Shown: positions 1-5,016 of the stretch, in pieces
How the letters are laid out: each line of letters opens with the position of its first letter
Numbering within the stretch: position 1 is the first letter of the stretch
DNA from: JBBRSC01 sp038245795
GTDB taxonomy: Bacteria > Actinomycetota > Acidimicrobiia > Acidimicrobiales > Microtrichaceae
Direction: 5' to 3'
Assembly: GCA_038245795.1 (NCBI GenBank)
Contig: JBBRSC010000246.1
Span: forward strand, 1 to 5,016
DNA length: 5,016 nucleotides
Program-made: the position numbers and the translations under genes
The notes under the pieces: model-generated
The model's database searches: none
What the model was told of the DNA's origin: nothing
Seen by the model: only the letters and a program-made list of their open reading frames with translations

Positions 1-66
1 ATGATCGCCTTCTACTACGGTGCGACGGGCTACGCCGCGGTGATTTACTTCTGGGGCCACCTCTTC

Positions 67-69
67 TAG
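67..69 (+). other. In-frame TAG (amber) codon inside the permease frame
   Basis: The codon sits in the short loop between two predicted helices, just after residues GHLF and before SGKAF. From memory, APC relatives often carry a basic residue near this place, so a single change from AAG (Lys) to TAG would explain it. GAG or CAG are equally one step away. Membrane-protein character is retained on both sides of the codon. Confidence 0.85.
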
Positions 70-335
70 AGCGGTAAGGCCTTTGTCCTGGTCGGAGTAT
101 CCTCGCTCATCGGGGCGGCGATCCTGACGTGGTCATTCATCACCACCCTGATCGACGACAACTTCGGCAACCTGACGAAGATCGGTCTCGGCTTGCTCCT
201 CCTCGGGTTCCCGCTGATGTGGCTGTGTCGCGGCGTCGACGGCGGCAGCTTCTTCCGGATCCAGCGCGATCCGATGGATGTTCGTCCGGATCCGTTCGAG
301 GAGGGCGCTCATTCGCCCGAACTTGGCACCTATCG

Positions 336-343
336 AAAAGGGG
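336..343 (+). promoter_or_regulatory. Ribosome binding site for the universal stress protein gene
   Basis: The purine run AAAAGGGG ends six bases before the ATG at 350. This decides the start: an in-frame ATG at 278 would add 24 residues that overlap the permease frame and do not resemble a Usp N-terminus. The site lies inside the last codons of the permease frame, so the two genes were probably translationally coupled. Confidence 0.7.
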
Positions 344-349
344 CCTGAC

Positions 350-781
350 ATGGCCGGTGAACTTGTTGTTGGATACGACGGATCAGAATGCGCGCAGGTC
401 GCCCTTCGAGTGGCTGCCGATCTGGCCAAGAATTTGGGTGTGGGCATCATCGTCGCCTTCGCCGCCGAACCGCCCCAGGCCAATCTGGGTGGAGCCGGCG
501 ATCAACGGCGACTCCTCGAGGAGCGGGGCGAGGAACTCCTCGTGGAGGCCGAAGCGCTCGTCGCGCACACGGGGGTGCCGATGACGCACCGCGTCATTGA
601 TGACAAGCCGGCGCCCGGGCTGATCGCGCTCGCCGAGGAGTACAACGCCCGGTTCATCGTGGTCGGCACCTACAGCGAACGACCCATGGCAGCGGCGCTG
701 GTCGGGTCGACCCCGCACAAACTGCTGCATCTCTCCAATCACCCTGTGCTGGTCGTCCCCGTGCCCGACGAGGTCGCTTGA
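350..781 (+). CDS. Universal stress protein, UspA family, single domain
   Basis: This encodes a 143-residue cytoplasmic protein, the usual length for one Usp domain; such proteins bind ATP or AMP as dimers and modulate stress or energy responses. The first strand reads ELVVGYDGSE (residues 4-13), with the conserved Asp10 and the DGS turn. A helix follows (about 14-30), then strand VGIIVAFA (31-38) and a charged helix with many Glu/Arg (about 51-74). The nucleotide loop begins at FIVVG (102-106) and ends at GS (119-120), followed by the closing strand HPVLVVPV (131-138). The loop normally fits G-2X-G-9X-G-S/T. Here Gly106 and Gly119-Ser120 are kept, but the middle glycine is Ser109, so ATP binding is likely but not certain. 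It starts one base after the permease stop; Usp proteins next to or fused with APC permeases are known, which suggests a role linked to that transporter. The specific Usp subtype cannot be told. Confidence 0.92.
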   Translation: MAGELVVGYDGSECAQVALRVAADLAKNLGVGIIVAFAAEPPQANLGGAGDQRRLLEERGEELLVEAEALVAHTGVPMTHRVIDDKPAPGLIALAEEYNARFIVVGTYSERPMAAALVGSTPHKLLHLSNHPVLVVPVPDEVA

Positions 782-888
782 CCCGCCCCGGCAATCGTTG
801 ACGCGATGGGTTGTTCACACGCTTGTGATGGGAATGCCTTGAGCAGTTGGCCCGCGCGTGGCAGTCTGCTCACCTTGTGGCCGACAGC
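782..888 (+). other. Intergenic gap between the stress protein gene and potA
   Basis: No gene is visible in these 107 bases. They contain no TA dinucleotide, so no TANNNT -10 element can be drawn. A TTGACG at 798-803 looks like a -35 box, but the bases 17-18 downstream (GCTTGT/CTTGTG) are a poor -10. There is no stem followed by a T run, so no intrinsic terminator is seen after the stress protein gene. The importer operon may be read from a non-standard promoter here or by transcription from upstream. Confidence 0.6.
815..828. repeat. Short perfect dyad, possible operator
   Basis: The arms TCACA and TGTGA are exact inverted repeats around a 4-base centre (CGCT), ahead of the polyamine importer operon. 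Its place would suit a repressor or activator site. The arms are only 5 bases and do not extend, and a dyad of this size is expected by chance in about 100 bases. CRP-type sites have the half-sites in the opposite order (TGTGA then TCACA), so this is not a CRP box. Confidence 0.25.
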
Positions 889-2064
889 ATGACAACTCCG
901 ACACCAGCAGCACTGGCCAACGGTGCAGGTGTGGCCGCGGTGACGATCGACTCCGTCACCAAGCATTTCGGCGACTACGTGGCCGTCGAGGAAGCCGACT
1001 TCGAGATTGCCCAGGGCGAGTTCTTCTCGATGCTCGGCCCTTCTGGCTGCGGCAAGACCACCACGCTGCGGATGATCGCCGGGTTCGAGCAACCGACAAG
1101 CGGTCGCATCCTGTTGGCCGGCAAGGATGTCTCCAAGACGCCGCCCCATCAACGCGACGTCAACACGGTGTTCCAGAACTACGCGCTGTTCCCGCATATG
1201 TCGGTCTACGACAATGTGGCGTTCGGGCTCAGGTCCCGCCGGGCGGCCAAACCCTCCACGAACGAGATCGACACTCGGGTTCGCGAGATGCTGGACATTG
1301 TCCGGCTCCCCGATTTCGCGGATCGCAAACCACAGCAACTGTCCGGCGGACAACAACAGCGAATCGCGCTGGCGCGTGCCCTGGTGAACCGCCCCACGGC
1401 GCTGCTCCTGGATGAACCGTTGGGCGCGCTCGACCTGAAGCTCCGCCAGTCGATGCAGCTCGAGCTGAAACGCATCCAACAGGAGTTGGGCATCACTTTC
1501 GTCTTCGTCACCCATGACCAGGAAGAAGCGTTGACGATGTCGGATCGCATCGCGGTCATGACCCAGGGTCGTGTTGACCAGATCGGCACCCCGACCGAGA
1601 TCTACCATCGGCCATCGAGCGTCTTTGTAGCCGGCTTCATCGGCACGGCCAACCTGCTGCCCGTCACGGTCAACCGCGTCGACGCCGACCTGGTCACGGT
1701 GGACTCGCGAACGGGCTCGCAGTTCGTCGTTCGCGGCAACAGCTCCGCGTGCCGGCCAGGCCAGAATGTCACCCTCATGATCCGTCCGGAGCGCCTCACC
1801 GTTGGCGTGGCCGGCGGCAGCGGTATCCAAGCGACCCTGACCGGCATGGTGTTCCAGGGGCCGGTGATCCGTTGCGAAGCCGTGACCAGCGCGGGAGCAA
1901 GCCTCGTGGCGCATGTTGGCCCCCACGATCTCGTCGACGGCATCCGCCCGGGTGGCGAGGTGACGCTCTCATGGGGTTCTGATGCCGGCTACCTCGTGGC
2001 CGAGTCCATCACCGCCGACCAGGCCGGCGTGACGCAGGCCGAGGATGCTGAAGCCGCATCATGA
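889..2064 (+). CDS. potA: Polyamine-type ABC importer ATP-binding protein PotA
   Basis: This cytoplasmic ATPase (391 residues) hydrolyses ATP to drive the PotB/PotC channel; family members run about 350-400. From the ATG at 889 it shows Walker A GPSGCGKT (50-57), the Q-loop at Gln96 within TVFQNYALFPHMSVYDN, signature LSGGQ (151-155), Walker B ALLLDEP with Asp175 and Glu176, D-loop GALD (179-182) and switch His209 in VTHDQEEALTMSD. After FVAGFIG (246-252) comes a C-terminal TOBE-like region (about 255-372) with IRPERL (298-303), then an acidic Ala/Glu tail. All catalytic motifs are intact. The start is uncertain: no strong ribosome site precedes ATG 889. TTG 847 would add 14 residues, and GTG 940 has AGGTG eight bases upstream and would begin just before the ABC core. 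It leads the potA-D-B-C cluster, 43 bases ahead of potD. The family also includes spermidine/putrescine, Fe3+ and 2-aminoethylphosphonate ATPases; the neighbours favour polyamines. Confidence 0.95.
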   Translation: MTTPTPAALANGAGVAAVTIDSVTKHFGDYVAVEEADFEIAQGEFFSMLGPSGCGKTTTLRMIAGFEQPTSGRILLAGKDVSKTPPHQRDVNTVFQNYALFPHMSVYDNVAFGLRSRRAAKPSTNEIDTRVREMLDIVRLPDFADRKPQQLSGGQQQRIALARALVNRPTALLLDEPLGALDLKLRQSMQLELKRIQQELGITFVFVTHDQEEALTMSDRIAVMTQGRVDQIGTPTEIYHRPSSVFVAGFIGTANLLPVTVNRVDADLVTVDSRTGSQFVVRGNSSACRPGQNVTLMIRPERLTVGVAGGSGIQATLTGMVFQGPVIRCEAVTSAGASLVAHVGPHDLVDGIRPGGEVTLSWGSDAGYLVAESITADQAGVTQAEDAEAAS

Positions 2065-2095
2065 TCAGTTCGCAGTACGACCAGCCAGATTCACC

Positions 2096-2102
2096 GAAGG
2101 GA
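2096..2102 (+). promoter_or_regulatory. Ribosome binding site for potD
   Basis: GAAGGGA ends five bases before ATG 2108, in the 43-base gap after potA. It sets the start at 2108 over the in-frame ATG at 2045, which lies within the potA end and would place 21 extra residues before the Tat signal. Confidence 0.75.
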
Positions 2103-2107
2103 CACCC

Positions 2108-3370
2108 ATGAACGACGACGAGATGCTTCGACAGGCGATCCAGATGAGCCGCGACCTCAGTCGCCGCCGATTCCTCCGCAACGCCGGGATGGCTGCCGGT
2201 GGCTTGGCGCTCGGCCCAGCGATGCTCGCTGCCTGCGGTGACGATGCGAAAACGGCGTCGCCGGCGAAGAATGCTGATTCCTCGACCGACGCGGTTCGCA
2301 AGGTCGAGCCCGATATGGGCACCGGTGCCGGCGGCAAGACACTGACGTTCTCCAACTGGACGGCGTACATCGACACGGTGAAGGACGATGCCTTGGCTGA
2401 GGGCACCACCATCGACCGGTTCCAGAAGGAAACTGGCCTCACGATGGATTACAAGGTCGACTACAACGACAACGAGGAGTACTTCAGCACGATCTTCCAG
2501 CCCAACCTCGGCACCGGCAAGCGCATCGACCCTGATGTGGTGGCGCCCACCTATTGGATGGCCGCCCGCCTCCTCGGTCTCGGCTGGCTCGAGAAGCTCC
2601 CGATGGGTGCGATCCCGAATCACAAGAATCTGGCCGATCAGTTCCTCAACCTGAGCTGGGACGAAGGTGCGGTCCACCACATGCCGTGGCAGGCGGGGAT
2701 CACCGGGATCGCGTATGACCCGAGTCGAACTGGATTCGAGCTGAAGAGCTTCAACGACCTCTTCGATGATCGGCTCGAGGGCAAGATCTCGTTGCTCAAG
2801 GAGCTCCGCGACACGGTGGGATGCATCATGTTGGAGATGGGGAAGGATCCGTCCAAGCCCGATGTCGATGGTGCGATGGCGGCGCTCGACTTCATCGAGC
2901 AGATGCGGGCCAAGGACAAGATCCGCCAGTTCACGGGCAACGAGTATCTTCAGCCGCTGTCCAACGGCGACGTGAAGGCGTGTTTGGCGTGGTCGGGTGA
3001 CATCGTGCAACTTCAGCGCGAACAACCCAATATGAAGTTCGTCATCCCCGAGGCGGGGTCCATGCAATGGTTTGACACCATGGTGATCCCCAAGGGTGCG
3101 GTCAATACCAATGCTGCGGCTCAGTGGATGAACTTTGTCTACGACGTCGACAACGCCGCTCTGCTCACCGAGTTCGTGCAGTACGTCTCGCCGGTGAAGG
3201 GTGTGCGTGAAGCCCTCGCAGCCAAAGGCGGCGACACCGCCAAGCTCGCCGAGAGCCAGATCCTCTTTCCTGATGATGCCACCCAGAAGCGACTCAAGAT
3301 CTTTGCGAGCCTGCCGCAGGCCGATGAGTTGAAAATCCAGAAACGGTTCGACAGCGTCAAGGGCGCCTAG
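2108..3370 (+). CDS. potD: Polyamine-type ABC importer substrate-binding lipoprotein PotD, Tat-exported
   Basis: The 420-residue product binds substrate outside the membrane and hands it to PotB/PotC. The N-terminus carries a twin-arginine motif SRRRFLR (18-24), a short hydrophobic core and a lipobox LAAC ending at Cys43. It should therefore be exported folded by Tat and lipid-anchored. Residues 44-75 form a Ser/Ala/Asp-rich linker. The mature domain opens with TLTFSNWTAYID (78-89), which matches the PotD 'NWTxY' substrate site (Trp84, Thr85, Tyr87). Further likely pocket positions, placed from memory of E. coli PotD, are Glu232/Asp235 in KELRD and Trp321/Asp323 in MQWFDTMVIP. The acidic and aromatic residues expected for amine binding appear present, with apparent Asp/Glu swaps at 232 and 235. 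It ends in TAG, and potB begins on the next base. It is longer than E. coli PotD (about 350), mostly from the signal and linker. Exact substrate (spermidine, putrescine or another amine) cannot be read from sequence. Confidence 0.95.
   Translation: MNDDEMLRQAIQMSRDLSRRRFLRNAGMAAGGLALGPAMLAACGDDAKTASPAKNADSSTDAVRKVEPDMGTGAGGKTLTFSNWTAYIDTVKDDALAEGTTIDRFQKETGLTMDYKVDYNDNEEYFSTIFQPNLGTGKRIDPDVVAPTYWMAARLLGLGWLEKLPMGAIPNHKNLADQFLNLSWDEGAVHHMPWQAGITGIAYDPSRTGFELKSFNDLFDDRLEGKISLLKELRDTVGCIMLEMGKDPSKPDVDGAMAALDFIEQMRAKDKIRQFTGNEYLQPLSNGDVKACLAWSGDIVQLQREQPNMKFVIPEAGSMQWFDTMVIPKGAVNTNAAAQWMNFVYDVDNAALLTEFVQYVSPVKGVREALAAKGGDTAKLAESQILFPDDATQKRLKIFASLPQADELKIQKRFDSVKGA
3359..3363 (+). promoter_or_regulatory. 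Ribosome binding site for potB inside the potD end
   Basis: AAGGG lies seven bases before GTG 3371 and overlaps the last codons of potD. It supports separate initiation of potB at GTG immediately after the potD TAG, by re-initiation or coupling. Confidence 0.65.
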
Positions 3371-4273
3371 GTGGCGGCGGCCGACGATACGAAGTCGTTG
3401 CGGCGCGCTCGATTTGCTCCATACGGACTTCTGAGTCCGGGGCTGATCTGGCTGGCGCTGTTTTTCCTGGTGCCGTTGACGACCCTGATTCGTCTGTCCT
3501 TGTCGGAGAAGCCCAACGCCTTCTTGCCCGAATACAACTTCACGGGTTCCACAGCGAACTTCACCAATGCCATCGGCGACAACACCGACGTTCTCGGGCG
3601 ATCGTTTTTGTACGCTGCGGCCGCCACAGTTGCGGCCATCCTCATCGGCTATCCGCTCGCATACTTCGTGGCGTTCCGCGCCGGGAAATATCGAACCATT
3701 CTGCTGGGTCTCGTGATCTTGCCGTTCTACACGTCGTTCCTGATCCGGACGTTGGCGTGGAAATCGTTGTTGGCCGACGAGGGGCCGGTACTCAGATTCT
3801 TTGCATCATTGAAGGTCGACTCGGTGCTCGAAGCGGTGGGCGTGATGCAGAACGGTCGGGTCCTGAACACGTCGCTCGCTGTGATCGGCGGTCTGACCTA
3901 CAACTTCTTGGCCTTCATGATCCTGCCCATCTATGTCAGCCTCGAAAAGATCGACGTCCGTCTGCTGGATGCCGCCCAGGATCTCTACAGCTCACCTCGC
4001 GCCGCCTTCCGTCGGGTGGTCCTGCCGCTCTCGCTCCCAGGGGTGTTCGCCGGCACGCTGCTGGTCTTCATTCCGGCCGCCGGGGATTTCGTGAACGCCG
4101 AGCTGCTCGGCGGTCCAAATAACGCCATGATCGGCTCGAAGGTGAAGGACCTGTTACTCAATCAGAGCGACTATCCGTCGGCGGCGGCCCTGTCGCTGGT
4201 GTTCATGGTGTTGATCACCACCGGTGTCCTGCTCTACGCCAGGGTGCTCGGTACCGACGAGTTGGTCGGATGA
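3371..4273 (+). CDS. potB: Polyamine-type ABC importer permease PotB
   Basis: This 300-residue inner-membrane subunit pairs with PotC to form the channel; length is normal for PotB. It starts with GTG directly after the potD stop. A basic, polar N-terminus (about 1-18) is followed by six hydrophobic segments at roughly 19-43, 78-102, 108-130, 165-190, 224-243 and 270-291. The first external loop holds FLPEYNFTGSTANFTNAIG, like the region after helix 1 in PotB. The EAA coupling loop, which docks on PotA, runs about 200-224 and reads DAAQDLYSSPRAAF then VVLPLSLPG. The Glu is Asp200, and the usual glycine at the seventh position is Tyr206, unlike PotC next door, which keeps Gly. This may be a lineage feature rather than damage, since everything else is intact. 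The last four bases overlap potC as ATGA. Sulfate or Fe3+ type permeases share the fold, but the neighbours and the PotB-like sequence favour polyamines. Confidence 0.95.
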   Translation: MAAADDTKSLRRARFAPYGLLSPGLIWLALFFLVPLTTLIRLSLSEKPNAFLPEYNFTGSTANFTNAIGDNTDVLGRSFLYAAAATVAAILIGYPLAYFVAFRAGKYRTILLGLVILPFYTSFLIRTLAWKSLLADEGPVLRFFASLKVDSVLEAVGVMQNGRVLNTSLAVIGGLTYNFLAFMILPIYVSLEKIDVRLLDAAQDLYSSPRAAFRRVVLPLSLPGVFAGTLLVFIPAAGDFVNAELLGGPNNAMIGSKVKDLLLNQSDYPSAAALSLVFMVLITTGVLLYARVLGTDELVG

Positions 4274-5016
4274 AACCCCGCGGCTGGAAGCGATTCGTCC
4301 TCCCGTTCTATGCGACGCTGGTGCTGCTCTATTTGTTCGCGCCGGTCATTTGGATTGTCGTGTTCAGCTTCAATCGTCAGGTGGGCCGCCAGAACATCAA
4401 TTGGAACGGATTCACCCTCGATGCTTGGCGGGATCCGTTCGGCAACGCCGAGCTGACCACCACGTTTTGGGCGTCGATTCAGGTGGCGGTGTTGGCCTCG
4501 CTGGTGGCGACCATGTTGGGTTCGCTCATGGCGCTGGCGTTGGCCCGCTACCGCTTCAAGGGTTCGGGGGCCATCAACATTCTGCTGGTGCTGCCCCTCA
4601 CTACGCCCGAGATCGTCATGGGCGCATCGCTCTTCACGTTGTTCTTCGACTTCGGTGCCGACCTCGGTTTCTGGACGGTCACCATCGCGCACATCCTCTT
4701 CTGCGTGAGCTTCGTTGCGCTGACCGTCAAGGCACGGCTGCGCGGCTTCGACTGGACCCTCGAGGACGCCGCTGCGGACTTGGGGTGTGCGCCCATTCGA
4801 GCGTTCTGGAAGATCACTTTCCCGCTGATCCTGCCGGGCATCCTGGCCGCCGCGCTGCTGAGCTTCGCCCTGTCAATCGATGACTACATCATCACGTCCT
4901 TTGTTGCTGGCGACGGCTTCTCGACGTTCCCGATGAAGGTCTACAACTTGGCGCAACGGACCACGCCTCCGCAGATCAACGTGCTGGCGACAATGGTGCT
5001 GTCCGTCTGCGTGATG
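4270..5016 (+). CDS. potC: Polyamine-type ABC importer permease PotC (3' end beyond window)
   Basis: The second membrane subunit, open for 249 codons to the right edge; family members are about 260-285 residues, so only the last helix and tail should be missing. ATG 4270 overlaps the potB stop (ATGA), implying translational coupling; no strong ribosome site of its own is seen. A basic start (MKPRGWKR) leads into hydrophobic segments at about 10-34, 67-94, 103-127, 134-156 and 189-211, with the last one starting near 237. The loop after helix 1 has FSFNRQ and NGFTLDAW, close to the 'SFN ... W-x-G-F-T' pattern common in PotC. The EAA loop reads EDAAADLGCAPIRAFW (165-180) then ITFPLILPG, with Gly172 conserved. 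FALSIDDYIITSFVAG (199-214) is a typical PotC segment after the EAA loop. Together with PotB it forms the translocation path driven by PotA. Nothing appears broken in the visible part. Confidence 0.94.
   Translation, partial: MKPRGWKRFVLPFYATLVLLYLFAPVIWIVVFSFNRQVGRQNINWNGFTLDAWRDPFGNAELTTTFWASIQVAVLASLVATMLGSLMALALARYRFKGSGAINILLVLPLTTPEIVMGASLFTLFFDFGADLGFWTVTIAHILFCVSFVALTVKARLRGFDWTLEDAAADLGCAPIRAFWKITFPLILPGILAAALLSFALSIDDYIITSFVAGDGFSTFPMKVYNLAQRTTPPQINVLATMVLSVCVM

Larger units (their letters stand above)
1..348 (+). pseudogene. APC-superfamily amino acid/polyamine permease, 3' end, interrupted by in-frame TAG
   Basis: This is the C-terminal part of a secondary transporter that would carry amino acids or amines across the inner membrane; the 5' end lies outside the window. 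Reading frame 1 gives a membrane segment at codons 1-19 (MIAFYYGATGYAAVIYFWG), which resembles the late helix of APC permeases where 'IAFYYGxTG' is typical. A TAG follows at codon 23 (67-69). The same frame then stays open for 92 codons, with two more hydrophobic segments (about 27-50 and 59-76) and a polar, proline- and acid-rich tail ending at TGA 346-348. The continuation looks like the normal end of the same protein, and no start codon with a ribosome site follows the TAG. A truncated product would lose about two helices. The ATG at base 1 is most likely an internal methionine. Alternatives are amber read-through or a sequencing error. Family assignment is from recognition only; substrate is unknown. 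Confidence 0.75.

Noticed and set aside
254..293. Repeated TCCGGATCC at 254-262 and 285-293
   Set aside because: Two short copies within coding sequence of the permease tail, with unrelated flanks; most likely chance in GATC- and CCGG-rich DNA.
278..349. Upstream ATG that would extend the stress protein by 24 residues
   Set aside because: The extension overlaps the permease frame. ATG 350 has a well placed AAAAGGGG, and the domain's first strand begins right after it.
129..584. 151-codon + strand frame over the permease end and stress protein gene
   Set aside because: Its product is Arg/Ser/Pro-rich, typical of a shifted frame, and it conflicts with two better supported genes.
739..1926. 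Long antisense open frame (395 codons) opposite potA
   Set aside because: It lies opposite a complete PotA with all ABC motifs. Its translation is rich in Arg/His/Gly with no recognisable domain, as expected of a shadow frame in high-G+C DNA.
2065..2107. Possible terminator or promoter between potA and potD
   Set aside because: The 43-base gap shows no stem-loop with T run and no -35/-10 pair; only the potD ribosome site is supportable.
2009..3067. Antisense open frame (352 codons) opposite potD
   Set aside because: The sense strand encodes a convincing PotD. The antisense product has no motif, signal or ribosome site that I can support.
2108..4273. A PotD-PotB fusion through TAG 3368-3370
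   Set aside because: The frames match only because the genes abut. AAGGG seven bases before GTG supports separate initiation, and a fused exported lipoprotein would put the PotB N-terminus on the wrong side.
4224..4883. 219-codon frame on the + strand across the potB end and potC
   Set aside because: It is out of frame with PotC, whose helices and EAA loop are clear. The alternative translation is low in hydrophobic segments and unrecognisable.

Overview
This is a high-G+C window with every recognisable gene on the + strand. It looks actinobacterial, possibly Acidimicrobiia or a related high-G+C lineage. The lineage guess rests on base composition, the look of the proteins, GTG start use and a Tat-type lipoprotein signal on the binding protein. 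No marker gene is present, so it is only an inference.

Region 1 (1-781) holds the 3' end of an APC-superfamily amino acid/polyamine permease, followed one base later by a universal stress protein gene. The permease frame is interrupted by an in-frame TAG at 67-69. Beyond it, 92 further codons of convincing membrane-protein sequence continue in the same frame to a TGA at 346-348. It is therefore annotated as a broken (or read-through, or mis-sequenced) gene.

Region 2 (782-888) is a 107-base non-coding gap. It has no TA dinucleotide, so no standard TANNNT -10 box, and it holds one small perfect dyad.

Region 3 (889-5016) is a compact polyamine-type ABC importer operon in the order potA-potD-potB-potC. 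PotA is the ATPase. PotD is a Tat-exported, lipid-anchored binding protein. PotB and PotC are the two membrane subunits. The potA-potD gap is 43 bases, potB starts on the base after the potD stop, and potB and potC overlap as ATGA. PotC runs off the right edge.

Together the genes point to uptake of polyamines or similar small amines: PotD captures substrate outside the membrane, PotB/PotC form the channel, and PotA powers it. The upstream permease/Usp pair is probably a separate transcription unit with a related uptake theme. I found no undescribed system. The most unusual items are the TAG inside the permease, the fact that both coding-frame TAG codons in the window are followed by in-frame coding sequence, and non-consensus residues in the UspA nucleotide loop and the PotB EAA loop.
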